NCBI GenBank assembly: GCA_025980625.1
Contig: JAICXG010000029.1
Span: forward strand, 1 to 17,672
Length of the DNA: 17,672 nucleotides
Source: Chthoniobacterales bacterium
Lineage (GTDB): Bacteria; Verrucomicrobiota; Verrucomicrobiia; Chthoniobacterales; UBA10450
Reading direction: 5' to 3'
The notes beneath the pieces are model-generated. The model was not told the origin of the DNA. It saw nothing but the letters and a program-made list of their open reading frames with translations, and searched no databases. Position numbers and translations under genes: made by a program. Shown in pieces: positions 7,916-15,492 of this stretch; positions within the stretch are counted from its first letter, which is position 1, and each line of letters begins with the position of its first letter.

Positions 7916-7936
7916 TTGAAGCGTTGGATGCTTCAA
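7916..7936. promoter_or_regulatory. Perfect 7-7-7 dyad in the divergent intergenic region
   Basis: TTGAAGC (7916-7922) and GCTTCAA (7930-7936) are perfect inverted repeats around a seven-base spacer. The dyad sits 78 bp upstream of the secreted-protein ATG (7838) and 53 bp upstream of the small-peptide ATG (7990). It could be an operator serving one or both divergent genes, or a small hairpin. Confidence 0.4.
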
Positions 7937-7989
7937 CGAGACCGCGCAGTTCGCCAGATGCGTGGCCCGACGGTTGCTCACCAGGAGCC

Positions 7990-8199
7990 ATGAAGACGTT
8001 TATTGTGCTGGCGCTTACCGTCACTGCGCTCTTCGTCTGGCAACGCAACTCCGACCAACCCGCCCCGGCCAAGGCACCTGCGATGCGCACCGCCCCGGCG
8101 CAGACTAAGGAGGTCAATTGGCCGAAGAACTCGCTCGACCAGGCGCGCCGAGTCGTTGACCAGGTGCGCACATTGCGGGAGCAAAACGAGCAGCGCTGA
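7990..8199 (+). CDS. Small exported or membrane-anchored hypothetical protein
   Basis: This is a 69-residue frame with ATG at 7990 and AGGAG two bases upstream, which is close but usable. The N-terminus (MKTFIVLALTVTALFVW) is a signal peptide or single membrane anchor. The rest is a Pro/Ala/Lys-rich stretch and then a charged, probably helical tail (LDQARRVVDQVRTLREQNEQR). No family is recognised. It is read divergently from the secreted-protein gene and 45 bp upstream of the DUF423 gene, so it may share a transcript with the latter. The frame carries on upstream to 7861 without a better start. Confidence 0.55.
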   Translation: MKTFIVLALTVTALFVWQRNSDQPAPAKAPAMRTAPAQTKEVNWPKNSLDQARRVVDQVRTLREQNEQR

Positions 8200-8244
8200 C
8201 TCTGCGCGGTTGCCGAAAGGCGCTCAGAGCATCACCTTCGCGGG

Positions 8245-8601
8245 GTGAACCTGATGCTCTTTCGGATTGCCGCCGGCTTTTGTTTCGTAGCCGTAGCGCT
8301 TGGCGCATTCGGCGCCCATGCCTTGAAAGGCACGCTCGCGACGCACAACACCGCGGAGGTCTGGAAGACTGCGGTGCTTTATCATTTCCTGCACGCGCTC
8401 GGGCTTCTCGTTCTCGCCACTGTACTCCCGACCGCGCGCGTCGCGGCCGGTCTTTTCATCGCCGGGATTGTGATCTTCAGCGGCAGTCTTTATCTTCTCG
8501 CCCTAACGAACATAAAATGGTTCGGCGCAATTACTCCCGTCGGCGGTCTTTGTTTTCTCGCCGGCTGGCTCTGGCTGGTCGTTTGGCCGCCGGCGCGGTA
8601 A
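8245..8601 (+). CDS. DUF423 family small membrane protein
   Basis: The product is 118 residues with four hydrophobic helices (about 4-22, 42-60, 67-87, 93-113). It carries the family hallmark GAFGAHALK near the N-terminus and the WKTAVLYHFLHALGLL segment. DUF423 (YgdD-like) proteins are inner-membrane proteins of unknown biochemical role. The start is either GTG at 8245 or ATG at 8254; neither has a strong ribosome binding site, and the second begins closer to where family members begin. One CCTAACGA copy (8512-8519) encodes Leu-Thr through a CTA codon. Confidence 0.88.
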   Translation: MNLMLFRIAAGFCFVAVALGAFGAHALKGTLATHNTAEVWKTAVLYHFLHALGLLVLATVLPTARVAAGLFIAGIVIFSGSLYLLALTNIKWFGAITPVGGLCFLAGWLWLVVWPPAR

Positions 8602-8633
8602 CTTCGTTGCCGTGTCCTGCTCCGCTGGCGCAC

Positions 8634-8663
8634 TTGTCGCTGCCTCGCGCTCTCTGCTATTGT
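8634..8663 (+). promoter_or_regulatory. Candidate promoter of the MscS-cNMP gene
   Basis: TTGTCG (8634-8639) and TATTGT (8658-8663) are 18 bases apart, with the ACCTAACGA copy at 8669-8677 covering the expected transcription start and the gene's ATG at 8683. No clear ribosome binding site is seen, so a very short leader is possible. This is an eye-made call. Confidence 0.3.
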
Positions 8664-8682
8664 TTCCTACCTAACGAATCGA

Positions 8683-10185
8683 ATGCTGGCTATCGCTGAA
8701 GCGCAACGAGATGTCGCCACGATCGGGGTTTTCCTCGCGACATTTTTCATTACTCTCTCAATCGGGCGGCTGCTGAAACGTCGGGCCGGAGTGCGGTTCG
8801 GGATTTTCTTCCAGCTTTTCACTCTTGCTCTGGCGGTCTATGCCGCCGCCTGGGTCTACGGCATCGACATGCGTTGGCGCAATCACGTTGCCGCGGCTGT
8901 CGCCTTGCTCAGTACCGCGGTCGTGATCGCGCTCGTCGATCGCTATCTCTGGGACCTCTATTTCGAACACAAACGCCAGACTGTCATTCCCAAGTTCCTC
9001 CGCGAGATGGTGGCGCTGGTCATTTTCCTCATCGCCCTCCTTCTTGTCCTGAGCATCGGCTATCACGCCGACCGCGAGCTGCGTGGGTTACTCGCCGGCT
9101 CGGGCGTAGCCGCGGTCATTTTGGCCTTTGCGACCCAGAACGTCCTTGGCGGCGTCGTCGCCGGGATGTCCTTGCAAATCAGCCGGCCCTACAAGGTCGG
9201 GGACTGGCTCCAAGTGGGGGAACATTTCGCCGAGGTGATGGAGATCAACTGGCGTTCCACCCGGCTGCGGACAAACGACGCGATCTATCTCGATATCCCG
9301 AACAACGAGATCGTCCGCGGCACGATCGTAAATCTCCATTATCCGACCGAGCTGCATGCGATGCGGATTGTCGTCGGGGTGGATTACAACGTTCCGCCGA
9401 ACAAGGTCAAGGACGCGCTCTTTCAGGCCACACTCCATGCTGACTGGGTAGAGAAAGAGCCCGCGCCGAAAGTGTACCTGAAGGATTTCGGCGATTTCGC
9501 CATCCTTTACGAGATCAAGTTCTACATGCGCAGCCACGAGAACTACAGCAACGTCTGCGACGCCATCCGCACCAACATCTGGTACAACTTCAAACGCCAG
9601 AAAATCACCATCCCCTTCCCGATTCGCACCCTCGAGATCAACCGCCGCCGCACCACCAGCGCGCAGGAAGAACACAACCAGACCAAGGCCATCCTCGAAG
9701 GCGAGCAGCTCTTCTCCTGCCTAACGAGCGAACAACTCGATCAGCTGATTCGCGGTTCGCGCACCGTGCGCTTCGGCCGTGGCGAAAAGATCATCGAGCA
9801 GGATGCCGAGGGCGCTTCGATGTTCGTCCTCCTGCACGGCAGCGCCAACGTCTCGGTCTCGCAGAATGGGACGATGTTGCGGGTCGCTTCGCTGCGGATG
9901 GGCGATTGTTTTGGCGAAATGTCGCTCCTCACGGGCGAAAAACGGACCGCGACAGTGCGGGCAGAGGATGATTGCGAAGTGATCGAAATCTCCAAGCCAG
10001 CGATGGCTGCGGTCCTGCGCGAGGCGCCCGATTGCGTGACGCAGTTGAGCGAGTTACTGGCTGCTCGAAAGATCGAAACCGAAGGCGTGCTCAAGGACGC
10101 GGCGCAGGGTTTCGCGCAGGAAACGAAAGAACGCGAGTATCGCGCCAGCTTTCTCCGCCGGCTGCGCTCGGTCTTCGAGCTGTAG
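8683..10185 (+). CDS. MscS-family channel fused to a C-terminal cyclic-nucleotide-binding domain
   Basis: The product is 500 residues. The N-terminal region has about five membrane helices. The fifth contains the pore-type segment GLLAGSGVAAVILAFATQNVLGGVVAG, followed by the MscS beta domain (RPYKVGDWLQVG ... STRLRTNDAIYLDIPNNEI) and the alpha/beta vestibule to about residue 320. A linker leads to a cNMP-binding domain from about 342 (LFSCLTSEQLDQL). It has an intact phosphate-binding cassette with FGEMSLL (410-416, Glu412) and the Arg421-Thr422-Ala423 element that contacts the cyclic phosphate. It is therefore likely a ligand-modulated (bCNG-type) channel rather than a purely tension-gated valve; that follows from family knowledge, and ligand and ion are not known. 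The inner membrane is the site of action. A CCTAACGA copy at 9719-9727 lies at the start of the cNMP domain. Confidence 0.92.
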   Translation: MLAIAEAQRDVATIGVFLATFFITLSIGRLLKRRAGVRFGIFFQLFTLALAVYAAAWVYGIDMRWRNHVAAAVALLSTAVVIALVDRYLWDLYFEHKRQTVIPKFLREMVALVIFLIALLLVLSIGYHADRELRGLLAGSGVAAVILAFATQNVLGGVVAGMSLQISRPYKVGDWLQVGEHFAEVMEINWRSTRLRTNDAIYLDIPNNEIVRGTIVNLHYPTELHAMRIVVGVDYNVPPNKVKDALFQATLHADWVEKEPAPKVYLKDFGDFAILYEIKFYMRSHENYSNVCDAIRTNIWYNFKRQKITIPFPIRTLEINRRRTTSAQEEHNQTKAILEGEQLFSCLTSEQLDQLIRGSRTVRFGRGEKIIEQDAEGASMFVLLHGSANVSVSQNGTMLRVASLRMGDCFGEMSLLTGEKRTATVRAEDDCEVIEISKPAMAAVLREAPDCVTQLSELLAARKIETEGVLKDAAQGFAQETKEREYRASFLRRLRSVFEL

Positions 10186-10229
10186 CGCGGCGGCGGGTCG
10201 AAACCCGGGCGCCTGAGTGCTCTTGAAAC

Positions 10230-12377
10230 ATGGCATTTAAAGCGGTTGCCACCCCGGAAAACCCCTCTAAAGTCCAGCACTTCTCACTCCGGCTCATACT
10301 TATGACTCTTCTCGCGCTCTCCTTTGTCACTTCTGGCGTTGTCATTTCCATGGGCTGCGCCGTGGCCGGTCTCATCTTCGCCTTCATCCTCATCCTGGCC
10401 GTGATCAAGTCGCCCGCCGGCAATCCGAGGATGAAGGAAATCTCCAACGCCATCCAGGAAGGAGCGAAGGCTTATCTCAATCGCCAGGTCATCACCATCA
10501 GCTCGATCGCGATTGTCATTTTCCTGCTCCTTTTCTTTTTCAAGGACCACGCAACTGCGATCGGCTTTGTCATCGGCGCGGCCTGCTCCCTCGCGGCCGG
10601 TTACATTGGCATGCGCATCGCGGTGCTCGCGAACGTTCGCACCACCGAGGCCGCGAGGAAATCACGCATCACCGCGATGCGTATCGCCTTCAACGGCGGC
10701 GCCGTCACCGGATTGTTAGTCGTCGCTCTCGCGCTGCTCTCAGTTGGAATTTTCTACACTGTCGCGACCAGTTTGATTGGTCACGATCTTGCGGTGCGCA
10801 GTCTTATCGGCCTGGCTCTGGGCGCGAGTTTGATCAGCGTGTTCGCGCGACTCGGGGGCGGGATTTATACCAAAGCGGCTGATGTCGGCGCCGATCTCGT
10901 CGGCAAAATCGAGAGCGGTCTCGAGGAAGATGATCCGCGGAACCCGGCTACGATCGCCGATAACGTGGGCGACAACGTCGGCGATTGCGCCGGGATGGCG
11001 GCGGACGTCTTTGAGACTTATGCAGTCAGCTTGATTGGCGCGATCCTGGTCGGCGCTCTCACGTTGCCGGGCACGCCCGCGGCCATTCTTTATCCCTTTT
11101 TGTTAGGCGGCATTTCCGTGCTCGGCGCCATCTGCGGGATCCTTTTCGTCAATCTTGTCGCGCTCAAGCCGGGTAATGCTCTGATGGGTGGCGTGCTCGC
11201 GAGCGCGATTGTGTCCGCGGCGCTCTTCTGGCCGGCGACCCATTATCTTTTTCCGAGTGGAGTGATGATCGCCTACGCTCTGCGCACTCCGACGGATATC
11301 TATCTCGCCTCCATCGTCGGTCTATGCATGACCGGGATCGTGGTGCTGATCACGAACTATTATACCTCCATGAGTTATGGGCCGGTGCGTAAGATTGCCA
11401 AAGCTTCCGAGACTGGTCATGCCACCAACATCATTGCCGGTCTTGCCATTGGTCAGCATGCGACTGCGCTGCCGGTTGGATTTATAGGGCTCGCGATCTT
11501 ATTCAGCTTTCATTTTGCCGGCCTTTACGGGATCGCCATCGCAGTCATGAGCATGCTTTCAATGGCCGGCATCATTATTTCGCTCGATGCCTTTGGCCCG
11601 ATCACCGACAACGCCGGCGGCATCGCAGTCATGAGCAACCTGCCGAAGGAAGTCCGCGGAGTGACCGATGAGCTCGACGCGGTCGGTAACACCATGAAAG
11701 CAGTCACCAAGGGCTATGCCATCGCCTCTGCTGGTCTTGCCGCGCTGGTCCTTTTCGGTTCCTATGTCGAAGAGTTACGCGCCCACGTCACTGCTGCCGG
11801 GCGGCCCTTCAACTTCCAATTTTCGCTTACCGAGCCAAAGGTAATCATAGGCTTGTTCATTGGCGGACTGTTGCCGTTTGTCTTCACCGCCTTCAGCATG
11901 GATGCGGTCGGCAAAGCGGCCGGCGCGGTCGTGCGCGAAGTGCGCCGGCAGCTCAATGCCAAACCTGGAATCCTACGCGGCGAAGATACTCCCGAATACG
12001 GCACCTGCGTCGATATCGTGACAAAAGCGGCCCTGCGAGAAATGATTATCCCGGCGCTCCTGCCGGTGGCATTTGTTTGCATCGTCGCGGTCATTCCCCA
12101 ACTCGGCGCGGTCGTTCTCGGCGGGCTGCTCGTTGGCACGATTGTGACTGGTTTGTTTGTCGCCATCGCCATGACTTCGAGTGGCGGTGCCTGGGATAAC
12201 GCGAAGAAATTCATCGAGGAAGGCAATTACGGCGGCAAAGGTTCCTTCGCGCACGCCGCTGCCGTGACCGGCGACACCGTCGGCGATCCCTACAAGGACA
12301 CGGCGGGCCCGGCGATCAACCCGATGATCAAAGTGGCAAACATCGTCGCCATTCTCATCATTCCGATTTTCTTTTAA
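10230..12377 (+). CDS. hppA: Membrane-bound proton-translocating pyrophosphatase, K+-independent signature
   Basis: The 715-residue polytopic membrane enzyme hydrolyses pyrophosphate to pump ions across the inner membrane. The substrate-site block is complete: GADLVGK (220-226), EEDDPRNPATIADNVG (232-247), then DNVGDCAGMAADVFETYAV. The C-terminal block GDTVGDPYKDTAGPAINPMIK is also intact. At the position that decides potassium dependence, GNTMKAVTKG has Lys490 and Thr493, the pair known for K+-independent, H+-pumping enzymes; K+-dependent enzymes carry Ala there. The N-terminus has an added hydrophobic segment (about 19-38), so starts at 10230 or 10302 are both possible; 10230 gives the longer form. 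It is 44 bp after the channel gene, so co-transcription is likely. It contains only a near copy of the word (TTGTTAGGC, 11100-11108). Confidence 0.96.
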   Translation: MAFKAVATPENPSKVQHFSLRLILMTLLALSFVTSGVVISMGCAVAGLIFAFILILAVIKSPAGNPRMKEISNAIQEGAKAYLNRQVITISSIAIVIFLLLFFFKDHATAIGFVIGAACSLAAGYIGMRIAVLANVRTTEAARKSRITAMRIAFNGGAVTGLLVVALALLSVGIFYTVATSLIGHDLAVRSLIGLALGASLISVFARLGGGIYTKAADVGADLVGKIESGLEEDDPRNPATIADNVGDNVGDCAGMAADVFETYAVSLIGAILVGALTLPGTPAAILYPFLLGGISVLGAICGILFVNLVALKPGNALMGGVLASAIVSAALFWPATHYLFPSGVMIAYALRTPTDIYLASIVGLCMTGIVVLITNYYTSMSYGPVRKIAKASETGHATNIIAGLAIGQHATALPVGFIGLAILFSFHFAGLYGIAIAVMSMLSMAGIIISLDAFGPITDNAGGIAVMSNLPKEVRGVTDELDAVGNTMKAVTKGYAIASAGLAALVLFGSYVEELRAHVTAAGRPFNFQFSLTEPKVIIGLFIGGLLPFVFTAFSMDAVGKAAGAVVREVRRQLNAKPGILRGEDTPEYGTCVDIVTKAALREMIIPALLPVAFVCIVAVIPQLGAVVLGGLLVGTIVTGLFVAIAMTSSGGAWDNAKKFIEEGNYGGKGSFAHAAAVTGDTVGDPYKDTAGPAINPMIKVANIVAILIIPIFF

Positions 12378-12491
12378 GCGAAACGTGTCCGGCTTAGCCT
12401 AACGACCGCAAAGCCAGTCTTAACCTTTCGGGAAACTCCGATTCCGCTTGTCTGCGCGCGACTCGTCTGCGAACAATCGGCCCGGTCACTC

Positions 12492-13820
12492 ATGCAAACT
12501 GTTCTATTGATCGAGGACGACGCGGAAAGCCGGCGCGCGACCGCCGATCTTTTCGCGCACGACGACTGGAAGATTCTCGAAGCCGGTGATGGCGAGGCCG
12601 GCATCCGGCTCGCCCTCGAACATCGGCCGGAGCTGATCCTGTGCGATCTGCTGATGCCGAAGGCGAACGGGTTTCAGGTCTGTCGCAGTCTGCGGGAAGT
12701 TCTTCATCGCTCGAGAATCATTATCATCTCCGGGCGCGATTATGGCGTCGATCGAAAGAGCGCGATCGAGGCGGGCGCGGATGAATATCTGGTCAAGCCG
12801 ATTAGCTGGGAAAACCTGCGCGACGTGATCGAACGCGTCATGCCGGCGCAGGAGAATGGCGCCGTCCGGCCGCCGGTCCCGGAATTCAATCCGCCCTCGA
12901 CCCGGGTGAAATTCTGGGGCGTGCGCGGCTCGATTCCGGTGCCCGGCTCCTCGACGGTCGGTTACGGCGGGAACACCAGTTGTGTCGAAGTTCGGGCTGA
13001 CGGCGAGATCATTATCCTCGATGCCGGCTCCGGCCTGCGCGAGCTCGGGATCGCGCTCCAGGAAGAGTTTGCCGAGCAACCGATTCGCCCCACCTTGCTC
13101 ATCTCTCACACTCATTGGGACCACATCCAGGGCCTGCCATTTTTTCTCCCCGCTTATCACCAGAAGAACTCACTCCGGGTGCTGGGCTATCAGGGTGCGC
13201 GCGCCGGACTTGAGTCAGTCCTAAAGGGTCAGATGGAGACTTCCTTTTTCCCGATTCAGCTGAGTGACATGCCAAGCGCAATCTCAATCGAGGAGTTGAA
13301 GGAGATGGAATTCTCGATCGGCCGAGTAAAGGTGCAGGCGCGGTATGTGAATCATCCCGGTATCTGTGTCGGCTACCGATTGACGACGAGCAACGGTTCC
13401 ATCGCCTTCCTGCCTGACAATGAGCCTTATGACCTGCTCAAGCTCAGCCAGGCAAGCGAGGGCAAGTCCAGCTTCGCCGAGGCTCGCGCCTATGCTGCCG
13501 AAGCGCGCGGCAAGCTCGTGACGTTTCTCCGTGGCACCGATATCCTGATCATCGACACACAATATACCGACGAGGAATACAAGCAGAAGGTCGGCTGGGG
13601 TCACGGCTCACTTAGCAGCGTCGTCTCGCTCGCGATCGATGCCGAAGTGCGGAAGCTCTTTCTCTTTCATCACGACCCGACGCATGACGACAAGTTTATT
13701 GAATCCATGGTCGAAGCAGCCCGGATGCTTGTGCTGGAGAAGGGGCAGCCAGTCGAGGTCGAAGCGGCCCGGGAAGGCGCCGAGATTTGGCTCGGCGCGA
13801 AAGCAGCAGCGGCAGTGTGA
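12492..13820 (+). CDS. Response-regulator receiver fused to a metallo-beta-lactamase-fold hydrolase
   Basis: The product is 442 residues. Residues 1-120 are a CheY-like receiver with acidic pocket IEDD (7-10), phospho-acceptor Asp52 (LILCDLLMP), a Ser in IIISGRD and Lys102 in YLVKPIS. After a short Pro-rich linker (about 121-137), residues 138-435 form an MBL-fold domain with GNTSCVEV and LDAGSGLRELG. Its metal ligands are HTHWDH (206-211), His288 (YVNHPG), Asp309 (FLPDNEP), Asp355 (IDTQYT), GHGS (370-373) and FHHDPTHDD (392-400). It resembles phosphodiesterase-type MBL proteins (PhnP/RNase Z-like fold, cyclic-nucleotide phosphodiesterases), so a phosphorylation-controlled soluble phosphodiesterase is plausible. 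The substrate is not shown. There is no DNA-binding domain. No dedicated kinase is adjacent. Confidence 0.9.
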   Translation: MQTVLLIEDDAESRRATADLFAHDDWKILEAGDGEAGIRLALEHRPELILCDLLMPKANGFQVCRSLREVLHRSRIIIISGRDYGVDRKSAIEAGADEYLVKPISWENLRDVIERVMPAQENGAVRPPVPEFNPPSTRVKFWGVRGSIPVPGSSTVGYGGNTSCVEVRADGEIIILDAGSGLRELGIALQEEFAEQPIRPTLLISHTHWDHIQGLPFFLPAYHQKNSLRVLGYQGARAGLESVLKGQMETSFFPIQLSDMPSAISIEELKEMEFSIGRVKVQARYVNHPGICVGYRLTTSNGSIAFLPDNEPYDLLKLSQASEGKSSFAEARAYAAEARGKLVTFLRGTDILIIDTQYTDEEYKQKVGWGHGSLSSVVSLAIDAEVRKLFLFHHDPTHDDKFIESMVEAARMLVLEKGQPVEVEAAREGAEIWLGAKAAAAV

Positions 13821-13837
13821 CTAGCCAGGGGGCGGTT

Positions 13838-14365
13838 CTAGCCCCGCAAAGCCTCGGTAAAGCGGATCAATTCCGCTGCGACTTGCTCGATCCGCGCGAT
13901 GACCTTCTTCTCTAATAGCTCCTCCTCGTCAAAGACGTCGCTCGTCGCATAGACAAAGCGCGGAACAATTATACAACGGAAGTCCAGCATCAGGCTGTTA
14001 GCGTAAGCCATGACCGACATGTAACTACTCATTCCGCCGGCGGCACAAAGAAAACCCACGATCTTGTCTTCCCAGGAACTACCGGTCAGCTCGATCATGT
14101 TCTTGGCCGAGGCACTGACGTCGTAGTTGTAAACCGGCGCCGCTATGATAATGCCATCGGCTGTGGCCACCGCCTTATCCAGCCTTCGCGCCGCCGGATG
14201 GGCGTAACAGGCGTCGGCATCACATAGAGGTAGCTCTAACTCCGCAAGGTCAAGCCACTCGCAGTCCATCTTTTCCTTCCGCAAATACGCGAAAGCAATC
14301 CTTCCCATCTTCCGACTGTTACTGGATGGATTGCCACTGGTGCTGACGACGAGGTATTTGGCCAT
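13838..14365 (-). CDS. NAD(P)H-dependent FMN reductase-like flavoprotein
   Basis: The 175-residue soluble flavodoxin-fold protein has an N-terminal FMN-phosphate loop (STSGNPSSNSRKMG), the characteristic APVYNYDVSASAKNMIEL segment that stacks on the flavin, and a second loop CAAGGMSSYMS. Length and order fit the NADPH-dependent FMN reductase family (SsuE/azoreductase-like), which reduces free flavin or quinone-like acceptors with NAD(P)H; the true acceptor cannot be read from sequence. It lies 24 bp after corA on the same strand and is probably the last gene of that run. Its stop faces the stop of the plus-strand MBL gene at 17 bp. A five-bp GC stem (13829-13833 with 13841-13845) overlaps this end but has no T-run, so I do not call it a terminator. 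Confidence 0.9.
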   Translation of the reverse strand: MAKYLVVSTSGNPSSNSRKMGRIAFAYLRKEKMDCEWLDLAELELPLCDADACYAHPAARRLDKAVATADGIIIAAPVYNYDVSASAKNMIELTGSSWEDKIVGFLCAAGGMSSYMSVMAYANSLMLDFRCIIVPRFVYATSDVFDEEELLEKKVIARIEQVAAELIRFTEALRG

Positions 14366-14389
14366 GTGAACGCGTGAGCCGAAACTTTC

Positions 14390-15448
14390 CTAGAGCCAGT
14401 GCCGCTTCTTGAAATAGAGGATTTGGCCGATCGCCACCAGCAACATGAGACCGAGACACGCTATGTAACCATAAGGCTCGGCAAGCTCCGGCATGTGTGT
14501 GAAATTCATCCCGTAGACGCCGGCGATGAACGTAAGTGGAATGAAGACCGACGAGATGACCGTAAGCACGCGCATGATCTCGTTTGTCCGCAACCCGATG
14601 CTGGAGATGTGAAGTTCAGTCAGGCCAGAAAGCACATCGCGATAACTCTCGACCACATCCATCAATTGCACGCTGTGATCATAACAGTCGCGCAGATAGA
14701 TCTTGGTTTCGGGCCGAATCAGTCCGGGATCCTCGTGCAGGAGCAGATTGGTCACGTCGCGCAGCGGCCAGACCATGCGCCGAATCTGGGTCAAAGTCCG
14801 TTTATGTCCATGCAAAGTGCCGACCGGCCGGGTTAGTGGGTTCGCGATTAATTCGTCTTCAATTGCGTCAATCTCCACCCCGATTGCTTCCAGTACCGGG
14901 TAATAATGATCGATGATCGCATCCAATAAGGCATACGCGAGATAGTCAGATTTTGCATGGCGGATTCGTCCTTTGCCGCTCCGGATCCGTGCCCGCACCG
15001 GCTCAAAAACGTCGCACTCCGCTTCCTCCTGCAGGGTAATGAGAAAGGTGTCACCGAGAAACATGCTGACCTGTTCCGCGCCCATCTCTTTCTTCTGGTC
15101 GAGATAGAGCATCTTCGTGACAATGAAGAGATACTCATCATACTGCTCGACTTTCGGTCGCTGACTCGTGTCGAGCACATCCTCGAGCGCGAGTGGATGG
15201 AGATGGAAGCGCTGCCCGAGAGTACGCAGAACGCTGAGGTCGCCCAGCCCATCAATGTTAATCCAGGTGACTAACTCATTGTTCAAATGGGCAAGTAACT
15301 CTTGGTGACCGACATCATTTCGTTCCTCCAGACAATCCGGTCCATACTCAATCATGGTGATGACCGGCAACTGTCGCGGAATGTCCTGGGAGAGCTTGAG
15401 CAATCCGGGCGCTTCCCCGGGAACGATCTGTCGGCGGCGCTTAAACAT
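14390..15448 (-). CDS. corA: CorA-family magnesium/cobalt channel
   Basis: The product is 352 residues, the usual length for CorA of the Thermotoga/TM0561 type. A large cytoplasmic alpha/beta domain is followed by a long helix and two C-terminal membrane helices (about 292-309 and 328-346). The selectivity signature YGMN is at 312-315 in GVYGMNFTHMPEL, and a basic C-terminal tail follows (KKRHWL). CorA forms pentameric inner-membrane channels for Mg2+ (also Co2+, Ni2+). The gene follows the CvpA-like gene by 44 bp on the same strand, and the flavin reductase follows it by 24 bp, suggesting one transcript from the aroC side. No Mg2+ leader structure is evident in the short upstream gap. The gene has no CCTAACGA word. 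Confidence 0.95.
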   Translation of the reverse strand: MFKRRRQIVPGEAPGLLKLSQDIPRQLPVITMIEYGPDCLEERNDVGHQELLAHLNNELVTWINIDGLGDLSVLRTLGQRFHLHPLALEDVLDTSQRPKVEQYDEYLFIVTKMLYLDQKKEMGAEQVSMFLGDTFLITLQEEAECDVFEPVRARIRSGKGRIRHAKSDYLAYALLDAIIDHYYPVLEAIGVEIDAIEDELIANPLTRPVGTLHGHKRTLTQIRRMVWPLRDVTNLLLHEDPGLIRPETKIYLRDCYDHSVQLMDVVESYRDVLSGLTELHISSIGLRTNEIMRVLTVISSVFIPLTFIAGVYGMNFTHMPELAEPYGYIACLGLMLLVAIGQILYFKKRHWL

Positions 15449-15492
15449 TGCTGGATGGTGTGCTCAACGCGGGGCCGGGCGCAAGTGCCTGT

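Noticed and set aside
7839..8171. 111-residue N-terminal extension of the secreted modular protein
   Set aside because: It crosses the divergent small-peptide gene and intergenic DNA; the ATG at 7838 has a good ribosome binding site and starts a signal peptide.
12438..12480. CCGATT ... AATCGG inverted repeat upstream of the receiver-MBL gene
   Set aside because: Only six base pairs with a 31-base spacer and no extension; likely chance in this composition.
13829..13845. Short GC hairpin between the convergent receiver-MBL and flavin reductase genes as a terminator
   Set aside because: Five base pairs and no T-run on either strand; too weak to call.
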